NCBI RefSeq assembly: GCF_000425565.1
Contig: NZ_KE384397.1
Span: forward strand, 155,746 to 219,745
Source of the DNA: Tepidiphilus margaritifer DSM 15129
GTDB taxonomy: Bacteria; Pseudomonadota; Gammaproteobacteria; Burkholderiales; Rhodocyclaceae
Length of the DNA stretch: 64,000 nt
Direction: 5' to 3'
Below the pieces are notes generated by a model. The model was not told where the DNA came from and ran no database searches. It saw only the letters and a program-made list of their open reading frames with translations. The first letter of the stretch is position 1. The number at the start of each line of letters is the position of its first letter. Both the position numbers and the translations under genes were made by a program. Below, in pieces: positions 1 to 8,546 of the stretch.

Positions 1-157
1 CGCGCCACAGTCGCGCCCGCGACGCGGCATCGGCCACCGCCGCCCCGTCATTGACCAACAGACCCACAGTACCCAAGGGAAGCGCACCCAGGGCGAACAG
101 TAACCGCCGACGAAGCGGATCAAGCGGTTTTGCGCAGCAGCGCGTAGAAGAACCCAT
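1..157 (-). CDS. Unidentified membrane-leader protein, N-terminal fragment
   Basis: An open frame runs off the left edge, starting at an ATG inside the 3' end of rsmB (38-base overlap). The first 52 residues have a basic stretch (PLDPLRRR) followed by a hydrophobic run (LLFALGALPLGTVGLLV), which looks like a signal peptide or membrane anchor. Genes downstream of rsmB in betaproteobacteria often encode a small exported DUF4390 protein and a sensor kinase, but the visible residues do not identify either. A TTG at the rsmB stop opens a different frame and is less convincing. Function unknown; the frame itself is only moderately supported because it is so short. Confidence 0.4.
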   Translation of the reverse strand, partial: MGSSTRCCAKPLDPLRRRLLFALGALPLGTVGLLVNDGAAVADAASRARLWR

Positions 158-1514
158 CGTGTGTCTCGTCAGGCAGCAGGCCGAGCGTCTCACGCCCGTC
201 ACCGAGGGGAACGGGTCGGGCATCGCGATGGCGCTTCACGAACGCTCGTACCTGTTCTTCGTTTTCTTCGGCAAAGATCGAGCAGGTGGCATACAAGAGC
301 CGTCCGCCCGGTTTGAGCAAGGGCCACAGACCCTCGAGGATCTCGTGTTGCTGGCGGGCAAACCCGGTGACGTCCTCGGCACGGCGCAGCCATTTGATAT
401 CGGGATGACGTCGCGCCACGCCACTGCCCGAGCACGGTACGTCGGCGAGGATCGCATCGAACGGCCTGCCATCCCACCAGCGAGCAGGATGACGCGCATC
501 GCCGCGCAGCACGCTCGCCGATACGTTCAGCCGCGCCAGAGCACGGCGCAGTGGCACGAGGCGCGACTCCTCGACGTCGACGGCGGTGAGTTCGATGTCG
601 GCCAATTCCAGCAGATGCGCGCTCTTGCCACCCGGTGCAGCGCAGGCATCGAGCACGCGCTCGCCGTCGACCGGAGCGAGCAGACGCGCCGCGAACTGGG
701 CCCCTACGTCTTGGGGCGAGACCCAACCCTCAGCGATGCCGGGCACTTTCGCCACCGGCATCGGCCGTTCCAGCAGCAGCGCCATCGGACCGACGTGACG
801 CACGGCGATGCCGGCCTCGGCAAACCGCGCGAGCGCCCCGGCCTCGTCGATGCGGCGGCGGTTGAGCCGTAAACCCATCGGTGGATGGGTGTTGCCGGCA
901 TGCAACACTCCTTCCCAGTCGAGCGGATGCTGCGCGCGCACCTTGTCGATCCACCAGCGCGGATGGCGGAAATGCGCCACCGCCACGTCCTGCTCCTCCG
1001 GTCCGACGGCAGGCACGGCGGCGCTCGCGCGCGCCGCCTCGGCGAGCGCCTCGGGGTGCAGCGCCTCGCGCTCGCGCAGGAACGTGCGCAACAAGGCATT
1101 GGCGAACCCCGCCAGACGTTCTTGCCGCGCGCGCACGCAACTCACGCTCTGATGAGTGAGCGCATGCGCATCGCGCGGACCGTCGCGCAGCGCCGACAGC
1201 GCCACCAGCAAAGGGGCGAGCACCGGTTCGGGCACGCCGCGCGGGGCGAGCCGCGCCAACACCCACCGCCCCCAACCGTAGTCACGCAGAGCGCTCCAGG
1301 ACAGATCACGCACCCGCCCCCAAGCGCCGGGCTCGGTCACGGGATGCGCCGCACGCAGGGCGTGATAATGCTCCAGCGCATTGTGTCCCGCGAGGACCCT
1401 GTCGATAACCTGGGCCGCGAGCTCGATCGCACCGCTCAAGGTGCGGGGATCGACCTCAGGCGATGTTCCACGTGAAACATTTCGTCCGGCCGCATCCGGC
1501 GAGCGTTCCTTCAC
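120..1514 (-). CDS. rsmB: 16S rRNA m5C967 methyltransferase RsmB
   Basis: Cytosolic SAM-dependent methyltransferase that methylates C5 of cytosine 967 in 16S rRNA. The 464-residue protein has an N-terminal NusB-like RNA-binding part (about 25-160) and a Rossmann methyltransferase core with the SAM loop DACAAPGGKSAHLL (about 290), the motif DVPCSGSGV (about 358) and the ATCSI motif (about 411). The last two carry the paired catalytic cysteines typical of the NOL1/NOP2/Sun family. The chosen ATG overlaps the speE stop by four bases (ATGA), suggesting translational coupling. The first codons contain a parS-like palindrome, so the N-terminal 20 residues are probably a poorly conserved lead-in. 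The usual partner fmt is not adjacent here. Confidence 0.95.
   Translation of the reverse strand: MKERSPDAAGRNVSRGTSPEVDPRTLSGAIELAAQVIDRVLAGHNALEHYHALRAAHPVTEPGAWGRVRDLSWSALRDYGWGRWVLARLAPRGVPEPVLAPLLVALSALRDGPRDAHALTHQSVSCVRARQERLAGFANALLRTFLREREALHPEALAEAARASAAVPAVGPEEQDVAVAHFRHPRWWIDKVRAQHPLDWEGVLHAGNTHPPMGLRLNRRRIDEAGALARFAEAGIAVRHVGPMALLLERPMPVAKVPGIAEGWVSPQDVGAQFAARLLAPVDGERVLDACAAPGGKSAHLLELADIELTAVDVEESRLVPLRRALARLNVSASVLRGDARHPARWWDGRPFDAILADVPCSGSGVARRHPDIKWLRRAEDVTGFARQQHEILEGLWPLLKPGGRLLYATCSIFAEENEEQVRAFVKRHRDARPVPLGDGRETLGLLPDETHDGFFYALLRKTA
1464..1479. promoter_or_regulatory. parS: parS-like ParB-binding site
   Basis: TGTTCCACGTGAAACA differs by one base from the chromosomal parS consensus TGTTTCACGTGAAACA. 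It lies inside codons 12-17 of rsmB. A second copy lies 2.2 kb away, and both are about 31-33 kb from the proposed origin, as expected of origin-proximal centromere sites. parA and parB themselves are not in this window. Confidence 0.8.
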
Positions 1515-2383
1515 GGCTGCATGATCTCGCGCAAATAGCGTGGCATGACCAGTCGCGCCCGATAGGTTGCACCGTCGAGATAACGCAGGTTGCGCAATCC
1601 ACGCTCGGCGATGCGCGCATCCAGCGTCGCCTCGTCGAGCGATGCCGGATCGAATGCATCAGACGCGCAGGCGAGTGTCCAATTCGATCCATAAAGCGGA
1701 ATATAGTGCAAATGAGGGCGAACATGGGCGAAGACCGCACGCAGGCGCCGCAGCAGCTCGCGCACTCGTTCAGGCTGATGATCCGGCGTCCCCACGTGCA
1801 GCGATAGCGCCCCGCCCTCGGCGAGCAGCGCCTTGCACGCCCGAAAAAACTCCTCCTGGTAAAGCGCCGCCGCCGGCCCCACCGGATCGGTGAGATCCAG
1901 CACCACGAGGTCGAATTTCCTTCCCTCGGCCGGAGCCACGCGGCGCACGTATTCCAGGCCGTCCTGCACCCGCAGCTCCAGACGCGGATCGTCGAGCGCG
2001 CCGCGATGCACCACGTGAAAATAGGTGCGAGCGAGCTCGATCACTTTCTCGTCGAGCTCCACCAACACCACCTGCTGCATCGTGCGGTACTTGAAGAGTT
2101 CCTCGGCCGAACCGCCGTCGCCGCCGCCGATGACGAGCGCCGAACGCGGCCCCGCATGCGCGAGCCCCGGCACATGGACGAGATTCTCGTGATAGATGAA
2201 TTCATCGGCCTCGCTCGTCATCGCGCAGCCATCAAGGCGGAACATGCGCCCGAATAGGGGCGAATTCCACACCTCGTATTCCTGGTAGCGGCTGCGACCG
2301 CGTTCCAGGCACTCGGTCACGTCGAAATAATAGCCGCTCCAGTCGCTCAAGGACTCCCACAGCCGCGTCGTGCGTTCGCTCAT
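1511..2383 (-). CDS. speE: Polyamine aminopropyltransferase (spermidine synthase)
   Basis: Transfers the aminopropyl group of decarboxylated SAM to putrescine to make spermidine. The 290-residue protein has the family N-terminal beta segment (YQEYEVWNSPLFGRMFRLDG), the HENLVHVP stretch, the nucleotide-binding GGGDGG loop near residue 87, and the VVLDLTDPVGPA segment (about 165) that includes the catalytic acid. It lies four bases downstream of speD and overlaps rsmB by four bases, so speD-speE-rsmB read as one leftward unit. Length and motifs are typical of bacterial SpeE. Confidence 0.95.
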   Translation of the reverse strand: MSERTTRLWESLSDWSGYYFDVTECLERGRSRYQEYEVWNSPLFGRMFRLDGCAMTSEADEFIYHENLVHVPGLAHAGPRSALVIGGGDGGSAEELFKYRTMQQVVLVELDEKVIELARTYFHVVHRGALDDPRLELRVQDGLEYVRRVAPAEGRKFDLVVLDLTDPVGPAAALYQEEFFRACKALLAEGGALSLHVGTPDHQPERVRELLRRLRAVFAHVRPHLHYIPLYGSNWTLACASDAFDPASLDEATLDARIAERGLRNLRYLDGATYRARLVMPRYLREIMQP

Positions 2384-2387
2384 CGCC

Positions 2388-2780
2388 TCACTCCCGCGGC
2401 GCGATCTTGCCGCGCACCACCGAATGGCTCACCACCTCCATCGGGTTGAGCGTCTCGATCACACGGCGAAACACCCGACGCGCGAGCTCGGAATTGTCCT
2501 TGGAGAAATTGCACACGTAGACGTCCAAGGTGACATTGCCCGTTTCGGGCCAGGTATGGATGGCCAGGTGAGACTCGGCCAGCACCACCGTGCCGGTGAC
2601 GCCGGCATTCTCGCCGTCGTCGTGTCGGAACTGATAGAAATAAGCACCCAGCGGCGTCAAGCCGGCGTCCCGGCACTCCTGCACGCACAAAGTCTCCAAC
2701 CGTTCCCGGTCGGTGAGCAGAGCGACATCGCAGCGGCAATCATAGAGATCCGCAATCAGATGAAGACCGTTCATCTCCAC
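2388..2780 (-). CDS. speD: S-adenosylmethionine decarboxylase proenzyme
   Basis: Makes decarboxylated SAM, the aminopropyl donor for SpeE. The 130-residue proenzyme belongs to the small bacterial/archaeal class. The self-cleavage site is Glu69-Ser70 in LAESHLAIHTWPE; Ser70 would become the pyruvoyl cofactor. His75 and Cys90 match the other catalytic residues of this class. A TATAAT hexamer lies 30 bases upstream of the ATG, so this is likely the first gene of speD-speE-rsmB. Confidence 0.93.
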   Translation of the reverse strand: MEMNGLHLIADLYDCRCDVALLTDRERLETLCVQECRDAGLTPLGAYFYQFRHDDGENAGVTGTVVLAESHLAIHTWPETGNVTLDVYVCNFSKDNSELARRVFRRVIETLNPMEVVSHSVVRGKIAPRE

Positions 2781-2809
2781 TTCTCCCGGCCAGCCATGGA
2801 AAACCGAAA

Positions 2810-2815
2810 ATTATA
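2810..2815 (-). promoter_or_regulatory. Probable -10 element of speD
   Basis: On the minus strand the sequence reads TTGTATAATTTT, a perfect TATAAT placed 30 bases upstream of the speD ATG. The -35 position 17 bases further upstream is a poor match, so either the promoter relies on the strong -10 or an activator is involved. Confidence 0.5.
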
Positions 2816-2863
2816 CAACGAACTGCCCGAAGGCGTTCGTTCCCCACCGCGGTGTGCCCGCAA

Positions 2864-3652
2864 TCAGAATAAATATGGGGACAATTGTTCCCAACTCAAG
2901 CGCACGATCAGCACCGCCACCACGACGAGGAAGAGCTTGCGTACGAAGCCGGAACCATGGCGCAGCGCCAGGCCGCTGCCGACGCGCGAACCCAGGACGT
3001 TGCACAGCGCCAACCACCCTCCCAGGGCCCAGGCGATGTGCGCATGGCCCCAGAAATAGGCGATGGCCGCAACGTTCGTCGCCACGTTGCCGACTTTTGC
3101 CAGAGCCGACGCATGGAGAAAATCCAATCGCAACAAACGCACGAAAGCAAAGATGAAAAAACTGCCCGTGCCGGGACCGAAGAATCCGTCGTAGAACCCG
3201 ATCGCCAGCCCGATACCCAGCGCCCGTGCCAGATCGGCCCGTTCCCAAGCCGCCGAGCGAGACTGCAGACCAAAGTCCTTTTTGGCAAAGGTATAGATCG
3301 CCACCAGGCTCAGCAGCACCAGCACCAGAGGGCGGGCCCACTCCCGCGGAAAATGCGTCACCGCGCTTGCCCCAAACCAACTCCCCACGCCGGCCGCGAC
3401 AGCCACCGTCGCCAACAGCGTTCCCGGCAGGGCGATACGACGAAGATATTGCCGCGCCGCCGCCGCCGTGCCCACCACGGAAGCGACCTTGTTCGTGCCG
3501 AAGAGATCCGCGAGCGGCGACTGCGGAAAAGCGAGCAACAAAGCGGGAACCTGGATGAGCCCCCCGCCCCCCACCGCCGCATCGATGAGCCCCGCGAGAA
3601 AGGCCGCCCCTCCTAGGACGAGCCACATCCAGCTCAAATCTTCGAGCCCCAT
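2864..3652 (-). CDS. TSUP-family (TauE/SafE) anion exporter
   Basis: A 262-residue polytopic inner-membrane protein with about eight hydrophobic segments. It carries the family's two repeated half-domains, each beginning near a glycine-rich motif: GLIDAAVGGGGLIQVPALL near residue 21 and GFYDGFFGPGTGSFFIF near residue 151. TSUP proteins move sulfite, sulfoacetate or other small anions out of or into the cell; the sequence does not fix the substrate. It sits alone between speD and a parS site and is read in the same direction as speD. The next feature upstream is the parS/higBA segment. Confidence 0.85.
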   Translation of the reverse strand: MGLEDLSWMWLVLGGAAFLAGLIDAAVGGGGLIQVPALLLAFPQSPLADLFGTNKVASVVGTAAAARQYLRRIALPGTLLATVAVAAGVGSWFGASAVTHFPREWARPLVLVLLSLVAIYTFAKKDFGLQSRSAAWERADLARALGIGLAIGFYDGFFGPGTGSFFIFAFVRLLRLDFLHASALAKVGNVATNVAAIAYFWGHAHIAWALGGWLALCNVLGSRVGSGLALRHGSGFVRKLFLVVVAVLIVRLSWEQLSPYLF

Positions 3653-3668
3653 TTACGCTCCTTTAGGA

Positions 3669-3684
3669 TGTTTCACGTGGAACA
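3669..3684. promoter_or_regulatory. parS: parS-like ParB-binding site
   Basis: TGTTTCACGTGGAACA is a one-base variant of the chromosomal parS consensus. It lies in the gap between the TSUP gene and higB. With the site at 1464 it makes a parS pair 2.2 kb apart. Confidence 0.8.
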
Positions 3685-3690
3685 TGTCTC

Positions 3691-3731
3691 GATTGACGTA
3701 GATTGACGTACCATGATCGCCTGCATAGAAT
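3691..3731 (+). promoter_or_regulatory. higBA promoter with tandem repeat
   Basis: Two adjacent copies of GATTGACGTA (3691-3710) are followed by TAGAAT at 3726-3731. The second copy supplies a -35 (TTGACG, 3703-3708) exactly 17 bases from that -10, 22 bases upstream of the higB ATG. The tandem decamer overlaps the -35 and may be the operator bound by HigA; that role is inferred. Confidence 0.55.
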
Positions 3732-3753
3732 CCTCGCAGCAAGGAAAGGGGCG

Positions 3754-4047
3754 ATGGCGATCACCTTTCGCGATGACTGGCTCGAAGCCTTTTACGTCTC
3801 CGACCGACGCCACCGAAAAATTCCCTCGACTTTGGAGGAAACCCTCTTTCGCAAGCTGCAAATCCTCGACGCCGCCGCCGACGAGTCAGACCTCCGCGTT
3901 CCCCCGGGCAACCGTTTCGAACATCTCCAAGGGAACCTTCGCGGTTGGTGTTCCATCCGAATCAACAAACAATACCGTCTGGTTTTTCGTTGGGTAGACG
4001 GCACTGCCGAAGATACCTACCTCGACGCACATACTTACCAAGGATGA
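3754..4047 (+). CDS. higB: RelE/HigB-family toxin of a type II toxin-antitoxin pair
   Basis: A 97-residue protein of the HigB (RelE superfamily) mRNA interferase type, expected to cleave mRNA on the ribosome. The family core is visible as GNRFEHLQGNLRGWCSIRINKQYRLVFRW (about residues 51-79), in line with the usual L-x-G-x-L-G-x-W-S-I-R-V-N-x-x-R pattern. The ATG at 3754 is chosen over one at 3703 because it follows AAGGAAAGGGG and lies downstream of a good promoter, whose -35 overlaps the earlier ATG. Its stop overlaps the antitoxin start (ATGA). Toxin first, antitoxin second is the characteristic hig order. Confidence 0.85.
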   Translation: MAITFRDDWLEAFYVSDRRHRKIPSTLEETLFRKLQILDAAADESDLRVPPGNRFEHLQGNLRGWCSIRINKQYRLVFRWVDGTAEDTYLDAHTYQG

Positions 4048-4382
4048 AACCCATGTGGTCGACAAAACGCCGTCCTCTGACCGTCGGACAAATCCTGAAG
4101 AGCGAATTTCTCGAACCCATGAATATCGAAGTGGGCGAACTCGCGGATGCGATGGGCGTACATCGAAATACCCTGAGTCGGATCGTACACGACAAGGCAA
4201 GCTTGACTCCTCCCATGGCAATGAAATTGGCCAAAGCACTGGGTACCACCGCTGAATTTTGGCTCAACATCCAGCATGCCGTCACCGTGTGGGATCTCCG
4301 CCATCAAGCATATGCCCAGGACGCCGAGAACGTGCGACGCATCGCAGCCAATCATGACGAGACGCGATATGCCGCTCAATGA
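4044..4382 (+). CDS. higA: HigA-family HTH antitoxin
   Basis: A 112-residue XRE-type helix-turn-helix protein, the expected antitoxin and autorepressor of the upstream HigB toxin. The DNA-binding core ELADAMGVHRNTLSRIVHDKASLTPPMAMKLAKALG (about 33-68) is followed by TTAEFWLNIQHAVTVWDLRH, which is characteristic of the HigA/VapI group. The start is the ATG overlapping the higB stop; an earlier in-frame ATG would overlap the toxin by about 100 bases and give no recognisable residues. The pair lies between a parS site and mnmE, a plausible site for a stabilising module. Confidence 0.88.
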   Translation: MKPMWSTKRRPLTVGQILKSEFLEPMNIEVGELADAMGVHRNTLSRIVHDKASLTPPMAMKLAKALGTTAEFWLNIQHAVTVWDLRHQAYAQDAENVRRIAANHDETRYAAQ

Positions 4383-4396
4383 CACCATGACTTCGT

Positions 4397-5770
4397 TCAC
4401 TTACCGATGCAGAAGCGGCTGAAAATCTCGCCGAGCAGATCCTCCACGTCGTATTCTCCGAGGATGCGACCGAGCGCCCGATGCGCCGCGCGCAGCTCCT
4501 CGGCGAGCAGCTCCAACATTTCACCCGTCTCCAGCGCCGCGGCGAGCGAGCCACGCGCCTCGCGCAAGGCCTCCAGATGCCGCTCTCGCGCCAATACGAC
4601 GTCTTCCCCTTGGGCATGCCAGCCGACCACCTCCAGCAGCGCCGCGCGCAGCAGGTCCAGCCCCTCGCCGGTGCGTGCCGACAGCCACACGCGCTCGCGA
4701 ATGCGCCCCTCCGCCCCCGTCTCGCGCCGCGGCGCCTCGCCCGTCAAGTCGATCTTGTTCACCACCTCGATCACCGGCACTTCGGGTGGGGCGAGCGCCA
4801 GCACTTCCTCGAGCGGGGCCGCCTCGGCCTGATCGAGCGCGCGCAGCGCGAGCACCGCATCGGCCTGGGAAATCGCCTCACGCGTGCGCGCCACGCCGAT
4901 GCGCTCCACCGGATCGTCGGTGGCTCGCAGCCCCGCCGTGTCGATCACGTAAAGCGGAATGCCTTCGATCTGGATCGCCTCACGCAACACGTCGCGGGTG
5001 GTACCGGCGATGTCGGTGACGATCGCCCGCTCTTCCCCCATCAAGGCATTGAGCAGGCTCGACTTGCCGACATTGGGCGCACCGGCGATGACCACGTGCA
5101 GACCCCGGCGCAGCAGCGCTCCCTGGCGCGCGTTCTCGAGCAGCCGATCGAGGGCGGCCAGGGTTTCGGCCACTTTCTCGCGGATACGCGCGGCAGCGAT
5201 GAGCTCCAGATCCTCTTCGGGAAAATCGAGCGAGGCCTCGACCCACATGCGCGCCTCGATCAAGCGCTCCTGCAGGGCGCGCACGGCGCGGGAGAATTCC
5301 CCCGTGAGCGAGCGCGCCGCCCCTCGGGCCGCCGCCCGGGTGGACGCGTCGATCAGATCGGCCACGGCTTCCGCCTGCGCCAGATCGATCTTGCCGGCAA
5401 GAAAGGCGCGCTCGGTGAATTCTCCGGGACGAGCGAGCCGGGCGCCCAGCTCGAGACAGCGCTCGAGCAACAGTTGCAGCACCACGGGCCCGCCGTGCCC
5501 GTGCAACTCCAGCACGTCTTCGCCGGTAAACGAATGCGGCGCCGGGAAGTACAGCGCCAACCCCTCGTCGATCACCGCGCCCCGCGCATCGCGAAAGCGC
5601 GCAAACGTCGCCCTGCGCGGCGGCGGCACCCGTCCGAGCAGCGCTTCGACGAATGCTGCGAGCGACGGTCCCGAGACCCTCACCACACCGATGCCGCCGC
5701 GCCCCGGTGCGGTGGCGATCGCCGCGATCACCTCGCGCGGCGCCCCTTCCGTCTGCCGCTCTCCGCTCAC
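4397..5770 (-). CDS. mnmE: tRNA modification GTPase MnmE (TrmE)
   Basis: Potassium-dependent GTPase that, with MnmG, installs the (carboxymethyl)aminomethyl group on U34 of certain tRNAs. It has the N-terminal tetrahydrofolate-binding domain starting [20 protein letters not shown], an inserted G domain with GAPNVGKSS (P-loop, about 230), [14 protein letters not shown] and NKID, and the C-terminal FCIGK with the catalytic cysteine. The start is a GTG 13 bases after the yidC stop, preceded by a GAGG-type ribosome site, giving 457 residues, close to the family's usual 454. A longer frame starting at 5839 overlaps yidC and adds no conserved residues. It is the last gene of the rpmH operon; mnmG is not adjacent. 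Confidence 0.95.
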   Translation of the reverse strand: MSGERQTEGAPREVIAAIATAPGRGGIGVVRVSGPSLAAFVEALLGRVPPPRRATFARFRDARGAVIDEGLALYFPAPHSFTGEDVLELHGHGGPVVLQLLLERCLELGARLARPGEFTERAFLAGKIDLAQAEAVADLIDASTRAAARGAARSLTGEFSRAVRALQERLIEARMWVEASLDFPEEDLELIAAARIREKVAETLAALDRLLENARQGALLRRGLHVVIAGAPNVGKSSLLNALMGEERAIVTDIAGTTRDVLREAIQIEGIPLYVIDTAGLRATDDPVERIGVARTREAISQADAVLALRALDQAEAAPLEEVLALAPPEVPVIEVVNKIDLTGEAPRRETGAEGRIRERVWLSARTGEGLDLLRAALLEVVGWHAQGEDVVLARERHLEALREARGSLAAALETGEMLELLAEELRAAHRALGRILGEYDVEDLLGEIFSRFCIGK

Positions 5771-5783
5771 GTCGCCGCCGACC

Positions 5784-7424
5784 TCACTTCGCAGCTTTTC
5801 CTGGCTCCATCTGCCGCGTGATCCACCACTGCTGGGCAATAGACAGCACGTTGTTCGTGAACCAATAGAGCACCAGACCAGAAGGGAACCACAGGAACAT
5901 CACCGTGAACACGATGGGCATGGCGAGCATCAGCTTCGCCTGCATCGGATCGACCGGCTGCGGGTTGAGCTTCATCTGCACGAGCATGGACACGCCCATG
6001 AGGATGGGCAACACGAAGTAAGGATCACGCATCGACAGATCCTGGATCCACAGGATCCACGGCGCCTGGCGCATCTCGACGCTGTTGAGCAGCACCCAGT
6101 AGAGCGCGATGAACACCGGGATCTGCACCAGGATGGGCAGGCAGCCGCCCAGCGGGTTGACCTTCTCCTCCTGGTAGATGCGCATCATCTCCTGCTGCAT
6201 GCGCGCCTTGTCGTCGCCATAGAGCTCCTTCAGGCGCTGCAGACGCGGAGTGAGCGCGCGCATCTTGGCCATCGAACGGTAACTCGCCGCCGACAAGGGG
6301 AAGAAGATCGCTTTCAGGAGCACCGTCACCAGCACGATCGCCCAGCCCCAGTTCCCCGTGAGCCTGTGCAACCAGGACAGCACCCAGAAGAGCGGCGCGG
6401 CGATCACCGTGAGCCAACCGTAATCGACCACCAGATCGAACCCCGGCGCAAGCGAACCCAGCACACTCTGCGTCTGCGGCCCGGCATAGAGGCGAACGCT
6501 TCCCTCCTTCGCTTCGCCCGGCGCGACCGTCCCCAGCGGCAGGATCACCCCCGTCTGGAACAAGCCCCCCTCCACCGGCCGGACATAGAACTCGCGCTGC
6601 ACCCCCTCCTGCGGCAACCAGGCCGCGACGAAGTAATGCTGCACCATGGCGATCCAACCATCCTGCGCGAGCCGCGGAAACTCCGCCTTGCCCTTGAGCA
6701 CGTCCTCGAAGTTGATCTTCTTGTACTTGCTCTCGGCGGTATAGACGGCCGGGCCGGTGAACGTGCGAACCCCGAAGAGCGAGTGCTCTTCGGCCGGCAA
6801 ACCATCGCGCAGGAATTGATAATAAGTCGACGCTTCGAGCGGCGCCGTGCCCGCGTTGGCAACCTCGTGGCGCACCTCGACCAGATATTCACCGCGCTTG
6901 AAGCGCAGCACTTTGGTCACGAGCGCCCCATTGTCCGCCTGGGCCGTGAGCCGAACCTCCAGCACGTCCTGCCCTGGCGCAAGCTGCACGGCCTCGGCCG
7001 GCAGCTGCCATTGCGAGCGATGGTTCGGCAGGCCCGCTCCGATCAGCCCCGACTGCACGCGATAGACGTGGCCGGCACGGCCATCGTCGAAGAGCACGAA
7101 CGGTTTGCTGCGGTCCTCGCGGGCCGCGTAGTCCTTGAACGCGAGGAAGACGATGTCGCCACCGCGCTCCGAGATCTCCGCGGTAAAACGATCGGTCTCG
7201 ACCACCATATGGTGCGCCTGGGTTTCTTCGATCGCTCCGGAAACCGGTGCCACGGCGGCCCGCTGTGACTGGGGTACCTCACCCAGACCGGCCCCTTGCT
7301 GCGTTGCGACGGGACGCTCGGCTTGCGGTTGCGGCGCCGGCTGGTTGTGACGCAACCATGCCTCCCACAGCATCACCAACGAGAACAGGAACACCAACAA
7401 CGGGATCAGGCGGCGTTGTTCCAT
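5784..7424 (-). CDS. yidC: Membrane protein insertase YidC
   Basis: Inserts and folds inner-membrane proteins, alone or with SecYEG. The 546-residue protein has the long proteobacterial form: an N-terminal anchor ([19 protein letters not shown]), a large periplasmic domain (about 60-330), and the conserved core of five membrane helices with [21 protein letters not shown], the cytoplasmic coiled loop ([21 protein letters not shown]), and [21 protein letters not shown] much longer frame extends upstream through yidD, but the ATG at 7424 follows an AGGAT site and gives the canonical N-terminus. Third member from the end of rpmH-rnpA-yidD-yidC-mnmE. Confidence 0.95.
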   Translation of the reverse strand: MEQRRLIPLLVFLFSLVMLWEAWLRHNQPAPQPQAERPVATQQGAGLGEVPQSQRAAVAPVSGAIEETQAHHMVVETDRFTAEISERGGDIVFLAFKDYAAREDRSKPFVLFDDGRAGHVYRVQSGLIGAGLPNHRSQWQLPAEAVQLAPGQDVLEVRLTAQADNGALVTKVLRFKRGEYLVEVRHEVANAGTAPLEASTYYQFLRDGLPAEEHSLFGVRTFTGPAVYTAESKYKKINFEDVLKGKAEFPRLAQDGWIAMVQHYFVAAWLPQEGVQREFYVRPVEGGLFQTGVILPLGTVAPGEAKEGSVRLYAGPQTQSVLGSLAPGFDLVVDYGWLTVIAAPLFWVLSWLHRLTGNWGWAIVLVTVLLKAIFFPLSAASYRSMAKMRALTPRLQRLKELYGDDKARMQQEMMRIYQEEKVNPLGGCLPILVQIPVFIALYWVLLNSVEMRQAPWILWIQDLSMRDPYFVLPILMGVSMLVQMKLNPQPVDPMQAKLMLAMPIVFTVMFLWFPSGLVLYWFTNNVLSIAQQWWITRQMEPGKAAK

Positions 7425-7462
7425 GGATCCATCCTGGGAAAACGGGCAAAAGAATCGGCGAA

Positions 7463-7672
7463 TTATGGCACAGGGTCGTGCCCGCCGGGATGAAAGGGAT
7501 GGCAGCGCGACACCCGCCGCACCCCCAGCCACAGACCTTTCAGCGCCCCATGGCGCTCGATCGCTTCCAAGGTATATTGCGAGCAGCTCGGATAAAACCG
7601 GCAGTTGCGCCCCAGCCAAGGGCTGATCGCCACTTGATAACCCCGGATGAGCGCGATCAGGAGGCGGCGCAT
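7463..7672 (-). CDS. yidD: Membrane protein insertion efficiency factor YidD
   Basis: A 69-residue protein that assists YidC-dependent insertion. It shows the family signature [38 protein letters not shown] with two of the three conserved cysteines visible in [11 protein letters not shown] and the third replaced by the later RCHPFHPGG segment, as in the family. The start at 7672 overlaps the end of rnpA by 16 bases. This close overlap is usual in the rnpA-yidD-yidC order. Confidence 0.9.
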   Translation of the reverse strand: MRRLLIALIRGYQVAISPWLGRNCRFYPSCSQYTLEAIERHGALKGLWLGVRRVSRCHPFHPGGHDPVP

Positions 7673-8046
7673 TTGCCGGCCTCCCGCACAAGCCGTTCGA
7701 AGCAGGAAAGGAGATCCTCGCGCAGCATCCGACGCGTGGCCTCGGCGATCGGCGCGCTCAGCCGCACCACCACGTCGCAAGCCGGCAGCCGCGATTTTTC
7801 GAGACGGAAAGTCTCGCGGGCGATGCGCTTGACGAGGTTGCGCTGGTGCGCGCGGCGCACGAGCTTCTTTGCCACCACCAGCCCCAGACGCGGGCGACCC
7901 AGGTCGTTTGGGCTCCAGTGTACGGCAAAAAACCGCCCGCGGATCACCCGCCGCGCCGTAAAGACGCGCGAGAATTCGGACGGTCGCAGCAGGCGGTCGG
8001 CACGGCGAAAACGTGCCTCCGCCTCAGACGGGATCTCGCCGCTCAA
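7657..8046 (-). CDS. rnpA: Ribonuclease P protein component
   Basis: Protein subunit of RNase P, which matures the 5' ends of tRNAs with the M1 RNA. The 129-residue protein has the FxxVF start region (FSRVFTARR), the [28 protein letters not shown] motif with the RNA-binding RN-x-x-KR residues, and the D-V-V-V-R-L strand. The start is TTG at 8046, overlapping the rpmH stop by four bases (TTGA). The RNase P RNA gene is not in this window. Confidence 0.93.
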   Translation of the reverse strand: MSGEIPSEAEARFRRADRLLRPSEFSRVFTARRVIRGRFFAVHWSPNDLGRPRLGLVVAKKLVRRAHQRNLVKRIARETFRLEKSRLPACDVVVRLSAPIAEATRRMLREDLLSCFERLVREAGKCAAS

Positions 8047-8177
8047 ACGGCCAGGCGATGACGACCCTTGGCCCGCCGCGCCCGAATCACGGAGCGGCCA
8101 CCGCGGGTGCGCATGCGCACGAGGAAACCATGGGTACGCTTGCGACGGATCTTGGAGGGTTGATAGGTGCGTTTCAT
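8043..8177 (-). CDS. rpmH: 50S ribosomal protein L34
   Basis: A 44-residue ribosomal protein with the diagnostic sequence [18 protein letters not shown] followed by [17 protein letters not shown] and a basic tail ending in HRLAV. It is the first gene of the leftward operon rpmH-rnpA-yidD-yidC-mnmE and lies 30 bases downstream of a near-consensus promoter. Its stop is overlapped by the rnpA TTG. In most relatives this gene faces dnaA across the origin; here the two are almost 19 kb apart. Confidence 0.97.
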   Translation of the reverse strand: MKRTYQPSKIRRKRTHGFLVRMRTRGGRSVIRARRAKGRHRLAV

Positions 8178-8206
8178 GGGACCACCTCGAACGGGAAAAT
8201 CTCGTT

Positions 8207-8235
8207 ATTTAACAGACAATCCCTAGCGGTGTCAA
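8207..8235 (-). promoter_or_regulatory. Sigma-70 promoter of the rpmH operon
   Basis: On the minus strand a perfect TTGACA (8230-8235) is followed after 17 bases by TTAAAT (8207-8212), 30 bases upstream of the rpmH ATG. It is one of the best promoter matches in the window and fits strong expression of ribosomal protein L34. Confidence 0.75.
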
Positions 8236-8239
8236 GCAA

Positions 8240-8509
8240 TCATTGCGGCGGCTTTTGGTTGGCACGAAGATCTTGTAGCGCCTCGTTCATCTTGAAAAAG
8301 ACGATCGCCAGTTCACACCAGATACGGCTCGCTACCGCACCACCGAGCATGGTAAGTAGCCCCATCAGGAAATTTCCAAAGGAAAACCCGCCGTAGCCGG
8401 AAAACATCACCCCCACACCCGAGAAAAACGCTATGAGCAACAGAATCCAATAAACAAAAGTAATGATTACCGGCGTGAGCATCTTGTCGAAGAAAAAAAT
8501 ATCTTTCAT
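8240..8509 (-). CDS. Small DUF4282-like membrane protein
   Basis: An 89-residue protein with two hydrophobic segments (about 13-35 and 45-70). The N-terminus MKDIFFFDKMLTPVIITFVYWILLL resembles DUF4282 proteins, small membrane proteins of unknown role. The ATG at 8509 follows a perfect AGGAGG ribosome site; an earlier ATG in frame lacks one and overlaps mobA. It ends just upstream of the rpmH promoter and diverges from mobA. No function can be assigned from sequence or context. Confidence 0.7.
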   Translation of the reverse strand: MKDIFFFDKMLTPVIITFVYWILLLIAFFSGVGVMFSGYGGFSFGNFLMGLLTMLGGAVASRIWCELAIVFFKMNEALQDLRANQKPPQ

Positions 8510-8546
8510 AGCTCCTCCTAGAAGTAAGGCAAATGGGACAAAAATC

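Noticed and set aside
4959-7268. 769-codon plus-strand open frame over mnmE and yidC
   Set aside because: It is the complement of two firmly identified genes and has no ribosome site or conserved segments.
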